The notes: generated from the sequence alone by a model not told the origin. A stretch of DNA of 15,114 nucleotides from Cellvibrionales bacterium UBA3090 (GCA_002367235.1 DFBC01000139.1:1-15114); one strand, 5' to 3'; positions 8,305 through 15,114 are shown, counted from the stretch's first letter. A program made the numbers and translations.

Positions 8305-9048
8305 GTGTCAGCTAAAAGTTTCCAACAAAGCCAACTTGAATTCGCCGCCCACCTTCGTGATCCATCGGTCTATCCTGCACCGATAGATATTGAAGATCGC
8401 AGGATGAATATCTACAGAGACCTTATTTACAACAATATCGAGTCGTTTCTGAGTACCGGATTCCCCATTCTTCGAAGTATTACTGACGATTCACACTGGC
8501 ATCAGATGGTCAGAGATTTTGTCAGTCGGCATCGCAGTCATACACCTTACTTTCTTGAAATAAGCCAGGAGTTTCTGCGTTACTTGCAGGAGGAGCGTGA
8601 GACTAACACTGCGGATCATCCGTTTATGTTGGAGTTGGCCCATTATGAATGGGTTGAATTAGCCATGGATGTACTGCCGGAAGACTTCCCCGAGAACCAA
8701 AGGGTTGTCGATGACGTGCTTGATTCCGTGCCAATTGTTTCACCGCTAGCCTGGAAATTGTCTTACCAATATCCGGTACACAGGATAGGAGAGCAGTTTC
8801 AGCCCGAACACCCGCCAGCTCAACCTACATTTCTGGTGGTATACCGCAACCGTCATCAAGAAGTGAAATTTCTGGAAGCCAATGCAGTTACCATTCAGTT
8901 ATTACAGTTGCTTGAAGGTGAGGCAATGACGGGGCGTGAGGCACTGAAACAAATCGCCAATCAACTTCAGCACGACAATCCTGAATCAGTCATCAGTAAT
9001 GGAGCCGGAATTCTCTCCCAATTATATTCACTCGATATATTGATTTAA
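8305..9048 (+). CDS. hvfC: HvfC-like DUF2063 partner protein of the MNIO enzyme
   Basis: Cytoplasmic partner that binds the precursor and presents it to the DUF692 oxidase. DUF692 and DUF2063 genes are almost always adjacent. The N-terminal DUF2063 domain shows the typical FAAHLRDP (13-20), IEDRRMNIYRDL (29-40), NNIESFL (43-49), FPILRSI and, near 111-122, LAHYEWVELAMD. A C-terminal domain (about 140-247) follows, with LVVYRNRHQEVKFLEAN and a helical end resembling the precursor-recognition part of the family. I place the start at GTG 8305, because GGAG lies 6 bases upstream and the oxidase stop (8301-8303) is just before it. An in-frame ATG at 8287 would add six residues and overlap the oxidase, but has no visible ribosome site. 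The product is 247 residues. It is the last gene before the terminator. No DoxX-like hvfD gene follows. Confidence 0.9.
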   Translation: MSAKSFQQSQLEFAAHLRDPSVYPAPIDIEDRRMNIYRDLIYNNIESFLSTGFPILRSITDDSHWHQMVRDFVSRHRSHTPYFLEISQEFLRYLQEERETNTADHPFMLELAHYEWVELAMDVLPEDFPENQRVVDDVLDSVPIVSPLAWKLSYQYPVHRIGEQFQPEHPPAQPTFLVVYRNRHQEVKFLEANAVTIQLLQLLEGEAMTGREALKQIANQLQHDNPESVISNGAGILSQLYSLDILI

Positions 9049-9067
9049 CGGCGTATTCTAAAGACAT

Positions 9068-9096
9068 AAAAAAACGGCCCAGAAGGGCCGTTTTTT
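9068..9096. terminator. Bidirectional intrinsic terminator between hvfC and the porin gene
   Basis: CGGCCC (9075-9080), loop AGAA, GGGCCG (9085-9090) form a perfect GC-rich stem. Seven A's precede it (9068-9074) and six T's follow (9091-9096). A-U pairing extends the stem, and each strand ends in a U tract. It terminates the hvf operon from the left and the convergent porin transcript from the right. Confidence 0.93.
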
Positions 9097-9117
9097 AGGT
9101 ATTGCTAGCGTCGGTTC

Positions 9118-10347
9118 TTATTTGAACTTGGTTTTCAAATCGATTTGAATGCGGTCGTAATCGATCTCATTACCTTCGGTAAAGTCACCGTACTCATTGT
9201 TAAAGTAGGTCAGACCAATTTGGGTATTTTTGCTGATGCCCAGGCCAAATTTGAATTTGTGACCTTTAACATCGGTACCGCCACCGCCGAAGTCAGAGTC
9301 TGAAAGCGTACCGTATACTGCATCTGCTTCCAGGTCTTCATACATATAGCCCACTTGCCAATCCCAGGCATTTTTCACTTTACCCAGTGAGGCGCCAATG
9401 GTGTAGCCGCGGTCTTCATCTGCATCGCTGTCAGTATTGGTGACATAGTCAGCAAAGAATGTGGCGGGTAGACCAGCCAATTTGGTATTAAGCTCAACAA
9501 ACACCTGCGCCATATCGTAGTCGTACAAGTGCTTGCCACTTATATCGAGACTGTTTCCAAAATTCTCACCGGCACCGAGAATCGGGTCGAGACCTTCTGT
9601 TGGAATGTGGTAGTAACTGGCACCAGTAATAATATTCAGGTTGTCAGTCAGTTCTCCACGGTAACCCAGCTGTGCACCAAACATGGATGTGTCATCTTTG
9701 CTGTTGCCGGATGACCCCTTGCTGTTTGGTTTCTGTTCGCTGTTCAGGAAGTGGTAGGAGCCAATAGCCCAGATAGTCCCATTATCGTAGGCGATATGTC
9801 CGCCCTCTGGACGGTAATCACCATCCCAAACCAGACCGTCTTTGGCAGGCTGATAAAATGGGTTTTTGGTTTTACCGGCAACCAAGTGAGTATCTTCGGC
9901 AAATTTCCAGTCGATATAGGCCATATCCAGATTAATGCCTTTGGAAGAACCGGCGCTACCAAATGTTTGGTTGCTGGAAACAGGGTCATCGCTACCACTT
10001 GCCAGGGCAACACCGGCTTTAATATCGTCAGTAACCTGTGCTGTCAGGCCGATACGAGCGCGAATGCGGTTGCGGCGACGATCATCATTTTTGGCATCGT
10101 TATCCATTTCTTCATAGCGATAACGGACATCTCCGCTCCACTTGATTTTTTCTGCCCATGAAGCGGCAGACTTGGTAGCTACAGCTGTAGCTGTGTTGTC
10201 TGTTTTTACTTCCATTTCATTCAGACGCTCGGTCAACGCAGCGATCTGACTTCTTAATTCGTTAAGGGTAGCCTGATCTGTGTCTGCGAACACAGCAGGG
10301 CTGGCGGATAATGCAGTAATAGCTAAGCAAAGTGCGGTACGTTTCAT
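9118..10347 (-). CDS. Outer-membrane porin (putative porin family), substrate unknown
   Basis: A 409-residue outer-membrane beta-barrel. The start is ATG 10347, with GGAG 6 bases upstream. A TTG four codons further upstream contains the ribosome site and was rejected. A signal peptide (MKRTALCLAITALSASPAVFA) likely ends before DTDQ. A short predicted coiled coil follows (about residues 22-50, with LNELRSQIAALTERLNEMEV), as in trimeric porins. The rest is alternating amphipathic strands with acidic, glycine-rich loops, e.g. WSGDVRYRYEEMDND and IGLTYFNNEYGDF. The last residues are KTKFK, so the usual terminal phenylalanine is one residue from the end. It converges on the hvf operon terminator. 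Nothing links it functionally to that locus, although a role in metal or peptide passage cannot be excluded. Substrate is not recognisable. Confidence 0.85.
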   Translation of the reverse strand: MKRTALCLAITALSASPAVFADTDQATLNELRSQIAALTERLNEMEVKTDNTATAVATKSAASWAEKIKWSGDVRYRYEEMDNDAKNDDRRRNRIRARIGLTAQVTDDIKAGVALASGSDDPVSSNQTFGSAGSSKGINLDMAYIDWKFAEDTHLVAGKTKNPFYQPAKDGLVWDGDYRPEGGHIAYDNGTIWAIGSYHFLNSEQKPNSKGSSGNSKDDTSMFGAQLGYRGELTDNLNIITGASYYHIPTEGLDPILGAGENFGNSLDISGKHLYDYDMAQVFVELNTKLAGLPATFFADYVTNTDSDADEDRGYTIGASLGKVKNAWDWQVGYMYEDLEADAVYGTLSDSDFGGGGTDVKGHKFKFGLGISKNTQIGLTYFNNEYGDFTEGNEIDYDRIQIDLKTKFK

Positions 10348-10606
10348 TATTAACTCCAATCCTTATATGTGGGGTTGTGAGTAAGTTATTAGCCGTGGGG
10401 TGGCTGTTATAAAGGCTCAATATGGGCCGTCCCATCAGAACCATGTGCGCATTCTCTGCTATCTATATGTCAGTTTTATGACGAAATACTTTTTAGGTTA
10501 TTGCTCTAAAGGCAACATATGAACCACTAAATTCACGGATATTGCTTAATCTATGTACAGTGGGTCGGATTCCTGCTGATCTGGCGCTATACCTAAAAAA
10601 CAGGAA

Positions 10607-10620
10607 CGTGTAGAATCACG
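10607..10620. promoter_or_regulatory. Palindrome CGTG-N6-CACG upstream of mlaA
   Basis: Arms CGTG (10607-10610) and CACG (10617-10620) around TAGAAT, about 37 bases upstream of the mlaA -10 box, a sensible operator or activator position. Its core GTGTAGAATCAC differs at one base from GTGTAGATTCAC within the palindrome upstream of fadD (1243-1254). Function is inferred only. Confidence 0.25.
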
Positions 10621-10656
10621 CAAACTTGTAGTAACGATACCTATAACCATAAAAGC

Positions 10657-10662
10657 TATAAT
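10657..10662 (+). promoter_or_regulatory. -10 box (TATAAT) of the mlaA promoter
   Basis: Perfect sigma-70 -10 hexamer. Transcription would begin near 10669, giving a leader of about 20 bases that contains the ribosome site GAGGGAG (10675-10681). No close -35 match lies 16-18 bases upstream, so an activator may help. Confidence 0.5.
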
Positions 10663-10688
10663 TAGAGACTTAATGAGGGAGTAACCCA

Positions 10689-11387
10689 ATGAAGTGGACC
10701 ATGTTGTTGCTGGCTGGCGCATTGATGTCAGGTCAAGCCTTTGCAGACTCAACGGAGAATGCTCAAGATCCATGGGAAGGTTTTAACCGCAAGGTGTTTG
10801 TTTTTAACGATACTTTGGATACCTATGCGCTAAAGCCCGTAGCTAAAGGCTACCGTGCTGTTACGCCAGACCCTGTTGAAGATGGCATTAGCAGAATGTT
10901 CTCCAATTTGGGTGAAATCGTGAATGTGCTGAATGATGTGCTCCAGGGAAAATTCAGCCAAGCCGGTAATGATACGGGTCGTTTTCTCGTCAATACGACC
11001 GTTGGTCTGGTTGGATTCTTTGATGTAGCTAAAGATTTCGGAATGCCTAAGAGCGATGGCGAAGACTTCGGGCAGACGTTGGGTGTTTGGGGGGTAAATG
11101 ATGGCCCCTATGTAGTTCTGCCTTTGCTGGGCCCATCTACACTTCGTGATGCTCCAGCCAGATTTGTGGATCACTTGGTTAACCCCGTGAACGAAATTGA
11201 TGACATTCCAACCCGCAATACCATTTATGGTGTAGATGTGGTCTCTACTCGTGCTGATTTACTGAAAGCTGAAGAGCTGATCAAAGGTGATAAGTACAGC
11301 TTTATTCGGGATGTTTATCTACAGCGTCGTGAATATTTGCTGAACGATGGCGACGTAGAGGATGACTTTGGTGAATATGGCGAATGA
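10689..11387 (+). CDS. mlaA: MlaA/VacJ phospholipid-asymmetry protein, without a lipobox
   Basis: Outer-membrane component of the Mla system, which removes misplaced phospholipids from the outer leaflet and passes them to periplasmic MlaC. The 232 residues match the family. Signatures are DPWEGFNRKVFVFND (about 27-41), ALKPVAKGYR, the LGEIVNVLNDVLQGKF segment, GEDFGQTLGVWGV and GPYVVLPLLGPSTLRD. The N-terminus is a signal peptide (1-19, ending QAFA before DST). Unlike E. coli MlaA it has no lipobox cysteine, and indeed no cysteine at all, so it should be cleaved by signal peptidase I rather than lipidated. GAGGGAG lies 7 bases upstream of ATG 10689. The acidic tail (DGDVEDDFGEYGE) is a local feature. 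mlaB-F are not in the window. The rssB-like gene follows after 97 bases. Confidence 0.93.
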   Translation: MKWTMLLLAGALMSGQAFADSTENAQDPWEGFNRKVFVFNDTLDTYALKPVAKGYRAVTPDPVEDGISRMFSNLGEIVNVLNDVLQGKFSQAGNDTGRFLVNTTVGLVGFFDVAKDFGMPKSDGEDFGQTLGVWGVNDGPYVVLPLLGPSTLRDAPARFVDHLVNPVNEIDDIPTRNTIYGVDVVSTRADLLKAEELIKGDKYSFIRDVYLQRREYLLNDGDVEDDFGEYGE

Positions 11388-11411
11388 TTGACCGCCAATT
11401 ACTCATAATCG

Positions 11412-11476
11412 CGGGTTGGGATAGAACGTAAACTCGACATAGAGAAAACCTCTATGTCTATTGGGTCTCAATCCCG
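11412..11476 (+). promoter_or_regulatory. Structured RNA leader between mlaA and rssB
   Basis: A perfect 9-base-pair hairpin, GACATAGAG (11436-11444), loop AAAAC, CTCTATGTC (11450-11458), is nested inside a second stem. That stem pairs CGGGTTGGGA (11412-11421) with TCTCAATCCCG (11466-11476), with one bulge and one G-U pair. No U tract follows, so it is not a standard terminator. The outer stem ends 8 bases before the rssB start, where the ribosome should bind, and no good Shine-Dalgarno sequence is visible. It may control translation of rssB or serve as an RNA-processing site. Confidence 0.5.
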
Positions 11477-11484
11477 GATAACCT

Positions 11485-12660
11485 ATGGAAAAGAACGGCA
11501 AGCTGTTTATTGTTACCGACAGTTTAGAAAATTGTCGGATGTTGGAAGGCCACTTAGAAGGTACTGAGTGGCATGTTTCAAAGTTTGACGATCCAGACAG
11601 GTCACTGGAAAAAATTGTGATTGACCGCCCAGAAGTGGTGGTGGTCGATCTTCCCCTCGAGTTCATGCAGGAAAAGTTCAATCCTCTTTTTTCCCAGGAT
11701 AACGATACAGCCTATGTGGCCATATTACCTGAGGTCGATCCTAGAGACGTCGCCAGGTTTTTTCACAACAACGCATCCGATGTCCTGATAAAACCGTTTT
11801 CAGCTGAACGATTTCGCCAAGCGATAGATCGTGCATCAAACTTTAAAAGTTTGATGGTGCAGAATCGCGAATACCGAAAACAATTAGAACAAGCCAATCG
11901 TAATCTTCATGAAAGCCTGCGGATTTTAGAGCTGGATCAGATGGCCGGACGCCAGGTTCAGAATAGCTTGTTACCGGCAACCCCCCTTGTTCACGGTCAA
12001 TATGAAATAGCTCACCATATTGAACCATCGCTTTACCTTAGCGGCGACTTTGTCGGCTACCACGTTATATTTGATCGGTACATGGTGCTGTATGTGGCCG
12101 ATGTTTCAGGCCATGGTGCTTCTTCGGCTTTTCTTACGGTACTCCTGAAATTCATCCTTAACAGCATTCTTCGCCGCCACGTTACCCGCAATGATCTTAA
12201 AGCTATGGCCAAGGCTCCAGAGGGCTTTATCGAACATATTAATAAACAGGTATTGGCGCTCGGGTTAGATAAACATCTGACGCTATTTTCTGCCTGTATT
12301 GACATGGAGCGTAACCTTCTTCGTTACTCCGTTGCTGCACATATGCCCATGCCTGTTTTTGTGACGAATGGTGACGTGCGAATATTGCCAGGGAAGGGTA
12401 AGCCTGTAGGTATTTTCAGTGACTGCTCATGGGAAGTGGAAGAGATTGCATTACCAGAAAAATTTGCGATGGTTATTGTTTCTGATGGCGTTCTTGAAGT
12501 TCTTCCCGGTAATACACTGAAAGAAAAAGAGCGCTTTATTTCGACTACCATTGCCCAGTCTGATACGTCCATTGCCGAGATCTGTGAAAGACTGGGTATT
12601 AATCAGATCGAGGATGCACCAGACGATATAACTGTTTTGACATTACGTAGGGGGTATTGA
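11485..12660 (+). CDS. rssB: RssB-like response regulator: receiver domain fused to a PP2C/SpoIIE phosphatase
   Basis: Cytoplasmic regulator of 391 residues. Residues 1-120 form a receiver domain. The phospho-acceptor D55 (VVVVDLP) and K103 (IKPF) are present, but the acidic pocket is reduced to one residue (TD at 11-12), and the usual Ser/Thr after strand 4 is replaced (AILPEVD). A coiled linker (about 120-160, REYRKQLEQANRNLHESL) leads to a PPM phosphatase. Its motifs are QNSLLP (159-164), SGDF (186-189), ADVSGHG (205-211), SDGV (333-336) and DDIT (380-383). The metal-binding aspartates are kept, so it should be active, unlike E. coli RssB, whose C-terminal domain is a degenerate phosphatase. 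In Pseudomonas, this gene with an STAS partner affects RpoS stability. The STAS gene follows with no gap, so that protein is the likely substrate. The RpoS link is inferred. Confidence 0.87.
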   Translation: MEKNGKLFIVTDSLENCRMLEGHLEGTEWHVSKFDDPDRSLEKIVIDRPEVVVVDLPLEFMQEKFNPLFSQDNDTAYVAILPEVDPRDVARFFHNNASDVLIKPFSAERFRQAIDRASNFKSLMVQNREYRKQLEQANRNLHESLRILELDQMAGRQVQNSLLPATPLVHGQYEIAHHIEPSLYLSGDFVGYHVIFDRYMVLYVADVSGHGASSAFLTVLLKFILNSILRRHVTRNDLKAMAKAPEGFIEHINKQVLALGLDKHLTLFSACIDMERNLLRYSVAAHMPMPVFVTNGDVRILPGKGKPVGIFSDCSWEVEEIALPEKFAMVIVSDGVLEVLPGNTLKEKERFISTTIAQSDTSIAEICERLGINQIEDAPDDITVLTLRRGY

Positions 12661-13146
12661 GTGGAATCCGGTAAGATACTGGTCTCTGAGCATGACGGTG
12701 TTAATGTAATCAAACTGGTAGGTGACGTGCGAGTTACGCTTTGCACCTCACTAAATAACTATATAGAGACTATATTTAGCTCCGGTAATGTTTCTGAGGT
12801 GGTCATTGATATGATCGATACCGATGGAGTTGACAGCACCACACTGGGTTTATTGGCAAAGCTCGCCATCTATTGCAATACCAATTTCCATATTAAGCCG
12901 GTGCTTTTTTGTCCCGATGAGAGCTTATTCCACACTCTGGATATTATGGGACTGGATGATGTATTTAATATTGTTCAGAGTGCACCAGAAAGCATTGATG
13001 ATTTTAAAGAATTGCCGGTAACGTCTGTCGATGAAAACGAAGCTAGAGAGAGAGTTCTAGAAGCTCACAGGCTCCTGTCTGAATTAAGCGAGAGAAATAA
13101 ACAGGAGTTTATAGATTTAATTCGCACCTTAGAGGAGAACGGCTAG
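12661..13146 (+). CDS. rssC: STAS-domain anti-sigma-factor antagonist (RssC-like)
   Basis: A 161-residue cytoplasmic partner-switching protein. Residues 1-110 form an STAS domain. The expected phosphorylation site is S59 in DTDGVDSTTLGLLAKL, the standard position after strand 3. A helical charged tail (about 128-161, with EARERVLEAHRLLSELSERN) is predicted to form a coiled coil. The start is GTG 12661, immediately after the rssB TGA. AGGGGG lies 6 bases upstream, inside the end of rssB, so the two are translationally coupled. The phosphatase next door would remove the phosphate from S59. The opposing kinase is not in the window. The stop is 1 base from the stop of the convergent terB-like gene. 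Confidence 0.87.
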   Translation: MESGKILVSEHDGVNVIKLVGDVRVTLCTSLNNYIETIFSSGNVSEVVIDMIDTDGVDSTTLGLLAKLAIYCNTNFHIKPVLFCPDESLFHTLDIMGLDDVFNIVQSAPESIDDFKELPVTSVDENEARERVLEAHRLLSELSERNKQEFIDLIRTLEENG

Positions 13147-13147
13147 C

Positions 13148-13600
13148 TTAGTCTCGACTGTTTCCGGCGATGTGTTTTGTGCGGATAAAATCAGAATGTG
13201 AGACATAGATAAGCTCTGCAATTCGCCTGATCAGTGCTTCTTCATGTTTATCGAGTTCATTGTCTACATAGGCAACTCGCCACAGGTTTTCAATGAGTCC
13301 CACTTTTTTTTGTTCATCAAAGTGATCATTGATTAGCCGGGTAAATTGATAGAGCGAGGTCGATTCAGCAACTTCTTGATGTGCCAACTTCACCAGTTGG
13401 TCAATTTCATCTTTACTTAATTCAAATTGTTTTTCCAGTAATCGTCGAATGACGTCTCTTTCAGTGTTGTCTAGCTGACGATCAATCACCATGATCTCTA
13501 CCATTAGGGAGGCAGTAGCCAGCCTTTGTTGGTGCTCAACGTCTGCACCCGCCTTGCTGGCGATCTCGGCAGTGAAAAACTGTTTAATACGATCAATCAA
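13148..13600 (-). CDS. TerB-like (COG4103-type) small helical protein, function unknown
   Basis: A 150-residue soluble, all-helical protein resembling the TerB tellurite-resistance superfamily. There is no signal peptide and there are no membrane segments. Two similar halves are visible, each with an acidic helix turn: MVIDRQLDNTERDVIRRLLE (about 37-56) and YVDNELDKHEEALIRRIAE (about 111-129). This is the metal-binding-like repeat of the TerB fold. The start is TTG 13600. It overlaps the tal stop by three bases (TTGA) and has AAGGA about 9 bases upstream, so it is probably translationally coupled to tal. No in-frame ATG lies earlier than residue 33. Real TerB acts in stress and phage-defence contexts, but this branch is widely conserved and uncharacterised. 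Tellurite resistance should not be assumed. Confidence 0.8.
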   Translation of the reverse strand: MIDRIKQFFTAEIASKAGADVEHQQRLATASLMVEIMVIDRQLDNTERDVIRRLLEKQFELSKDEIDQLVKLAHQEVAESTSLYQFTRLINDHFDEQKKVGLIENLWRVAYVDNELDKHEEALIRRIAELIYVSHSDFIRTKHIAGNSRD

Positions 13601-14553
13601 TTCGCTAGTTCCTTGAGCATGTTCTCAAGTTTGACTTGGTCAGCCACAAAGTTACGAATGCCCTCCGACAATTTTTCAGTGGCCATCGCATTTGAGTTCA
13701 TCTGGTAGCGGAACACCGACTCACCGATAACGGGGCTGCTTATGTCTTCGCCCGTTTTCGAGGGGCTCAGGCTGAGGGGTAGCTCATCGTAGTCATTGTT
13801 GAGTTGTTCCAGAAGCTGAGGGCTGATGGTAAGACGATCGCAACCTGCTAGCGCTTCGATTTCCCCAGTGTTGCGGAAGCTGGCACCCATTACGATGGTT
13901 TCGTAGTCTCTTTGGCGGTAAAAATTGTAGATGGTTTTAACAGAGACTACGCCGGGGTCTTCATGGGGTGAATACTCTGAAGCACCACCATTGTTCTTGT
14001 GCCAATCAAGAATGCGACCAACAAAAGGGGAGATTAAGAATGCACCAGCATCAGCGGCTGCTGCGGCTTGTTCAAAGCTGAACAGTAACGTTAGATTGCA
14101 TTGAATGCCGTCTTTCTCGAGCTGCTCTGCGGCGCGAATGCCTTCCCAGGTCGAGGCTATTTTCAGTAATATTCTGTCGGTGTCGATACCCGCTTGTTGA
14201 TAACGTTCGACCAGTCGCTTGCCACGTTCTACCGTTGCTACCGTATCGAAGGAGAGGCGTGCATCTATTTCTGTAGACACTCTACCCGGAACAACCTGCA
14301 AGATTTCTCTGCCGATTCTGACCGAGAGTTCGTCCATACTGTCAGATATCAAATTGCCGCTGTCTGTTTGTCTGGCCGTGTTAATGCTTTCTATTAAAAG
14401 TGGTTGATACTGGGGTAGTTGAGCTGCCTTTAATAACAGCGAGGGGTTCGTGGTCGCATCAATCGGTTGATATTGACGTATCGCTTCAATATCGCCGGTA
14501 TCGGCAACGACGACGGTCATCTCTCTAAGTTGGTCTAATTTGCTTGGTTTCAT
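13597..14553 (-). CDS. tal: Transaldolase (TalB type)
   Basis: Cytoplasmic enzyme of the non-oxidative pentose phosphate pathway. It moves a dihydroxyacetone unit from sedoheptulose 7-phosphate to glyceraldehyde 3-phosphate. The 318 residues match E. coli TalB (317). The Schiff-base lysine is K131 in RILLKIASTWEG. Other active-site residues are visible: D18 (VADTGD), N36 in DATTNPSLLL (32-41) and E95 (VSTEIDAR), followed by CNLTLLFSFEQA and ISPFVGRILDW. The start is ATG 14553, with a weak AGAAG ribosome site 5 bases upstream. The dusA stop is 18 bases before it, and the terB-like gene overlaps its end, so the three form one minus-strand operon. Nothing is unusual in the protein. Confidence 0.97.
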   Translation of the reverse strand: MKPSKLDQLREMTVVVADTGDIEAIRQYQPIDATTNPSLLLKAAQLPQYQPLLIESINTARQTDSGNLISDSMDELSVRIGREILQVVPGRVSTEIDARLSFDTVATVERGKRLVERYQQAGIDTDRILLKIASTWEGIRAAEQLEKDGIQCNLTLLFSFEQAAAAADAGAFLISPFVGRILDWHKNNGGASEYSPHEDPGVVSVKTIYNFYRQRDYETIVMGASFRNTGEIEALAGCDRLTISPQLLEQLNNDYDELPLSLSPSKTGEDISSPVIGESVFRYQMNSNAMATEKLSEGIRNFVADQVKLENMLKELAN

Positions 14554-14571
14554 ATGGCTTCTATCTTTAAA

Positions 14572-15114
14572 TTACCTGTTGCTCATACAACCTAGTGCTC
14601 GATGTAGAACATCGGTGCCAGCATTGGGGAGATGTGCGTGTTCACTGATATAACGTCGGAATTTTCGTGCGCCAGGCACACCCTGATATAAACCTAATAT
14701 GTGGCGAGTCATATGGCTTAGCTTGATGCCTGAATCGATTTCATTTCCGACAAATTCCGAAAACTGCTCCAATACCTGTAAACGGCTTGGGGGCGTTTTT
14801 TCACTATGGTATAGGGTTCTGTCCACATCAGCTAGCAGGTAAGGGTTGTGGTAGGCCTCTCGACCAATCATCACACCGTCTACATGATCCAGGTGACTCA
14901 TTGTGTCGTCGAGTGTTTTTATTCCGCCGTTGATAATAATTTCCAGTTCTGGGAAGTCTCGCTTAAGTTGGTAGACTCGCTCATAGTCGAGCGGTGGGAT
15001 CTCTCTATTTTGCTTTGGGCTTAGCCCATTAAGCCATGCCTTGCGAGCATGTACGATAAAGGTTTGGCATCCAGCATTTGCCACGGTGCCAGTAAAGTCA
15101 CAAAGAAATTGGTA
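14572..15114 (-). CDS. dusA: tRNA-dihydrouridine(20/20a) synthase DusA, C-terminal part
   Basis: FMN enzyme that reduces uridine 20/20a in the D-loop of tRNA. The window holds the last 180 codons of a protein of about 330-345. The N-terminal part, including the catalytic cysteine, lies beyond the right edge. The reading frame stays open to the edge (YQFLCDFTGTVANAGC). DusA hallmarks are FIVHARKAWLNGLSP, NREIPPLDYERVYQLK, INGGIKTL, VDGVMIGREAYHNPYLL and the C-terminal helical tRNA-binding domain with MTRHILGLYQGVPGARKFRR. It is the visible head of the dusA-tal-terB-like operon. Confidence 0.95.
   Translation of the reverse strand, partial: YQFLCDFTGTVANAGCQTFIVHARKAWLNGLSPKQNREIPPLDYERVYQLKRDFPELEIIINGGIKTLDDTMSHLDHVDGVMIGREAYHNPYLLADVDRTLYHSEKTPPSRLQVLEQFSEFVGNEIDSGIKLSHMTRHILGLYQGVPGARKFRRYISEHAHLPNAGTDVLHRALGCMSNR

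Larger units (their letters stand above)
10348..10688. other. Divergent intergenic region between the porin gene and mlaA
   Basis: This 341-base AT-rich region has no convincing gene. It must hold promoters for both neighbours. Toward mlaA, a perfect -10 hexamer TATAAT is at 10657-10662, about 26 bases before the start, without a good -35. A small palindrome CGTG-TAGAAT-CACG is at 10607-10620, and an inverted repeat ATGGG-CCGT-CCCAT is at 10422-10435, about 75 bases upstream of the porin start. I could not pick out a porin promoter with confidence. Confidence 0.55.

Noticed and set aside
11436..11458. Intrinsic terminator after mlaA
   Set aside because: The hairpin has an AT-rich stem and no U tract after it, so it is described as a leader structure instead.

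Overview
The window looks like the chromosome of a free-living, probably marine, gammaproteobacterium from the Pseudomonas/Cellvibrio side of the class. The protein families (FadD, full-length HrpA, MlaA, an RssB-type phosphatase regulator with an STAS partner, TalB-type transaldolase, DusA) are typical of that group. The order mlaA, rssB, rssC, then tal and dusA on the opposite strand recalls, from memory, the Pseudomonas arrangement. GC looks moderate by eye. I see no insertion sequence, integrase, tRNA, rRNA or CRISPR array. Genus cannot be fixed from this sequence alone.

Layout. (1) 1-1133, minus: the N-terminal 377 codons of a proton-coupled peptide transporter, running off the left edge. 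(2) 1331-6892, plus: a fadD-like acyl-CoA synthetase and the RNA helicase gene hrpA, 3 bases apart. (3) 7038-9048, plus: a compact three-gene locus, closed by a terminator that works in both directions (9068-9096). It encodes a secreted cysteine-repeat precursor peptide (six EGKCG and two EGSCG motifs), a DUF692/MNIO iron oxidase, and its DUF2063 partner. I read this as an hvfABC-type RiPP locus, which would make a modified, probably copper-binding, exported peptide. It is the most interesting system here. (4) 9118-10347, minus: an outer-membrane porin converging on that terminator. (5) 10689-13146, plus: mlaA (outer-membrane lipid asymmetry), then, after a strongly folded leader, an rssB-like receiver-phosphatase and an STAS protein (rssC-like). 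(6) 13148-15114, minus: an apparent dusA-tal-terB-like operon, dusA running off the right edge.

How the genes work together. In the RiPP locus the precursor carries a Sec signal and repeated modification sites. The oxidase with its partner would modify the cysteines in the cytoplasm before export. In the rssB/rssC pair, an active-looking SpoIIE-type phosphatase is translationally coupled to an STAS protein with a candidate phospho-serine. This is a partner-switching module that in Pseudomonas is linked to control of the stress sigma factor RpoS. The rest is housekeeping: fatty-acid activation, RNA helicase, envelope lipid transport, pentose phosphate pathway and tRNA modification.
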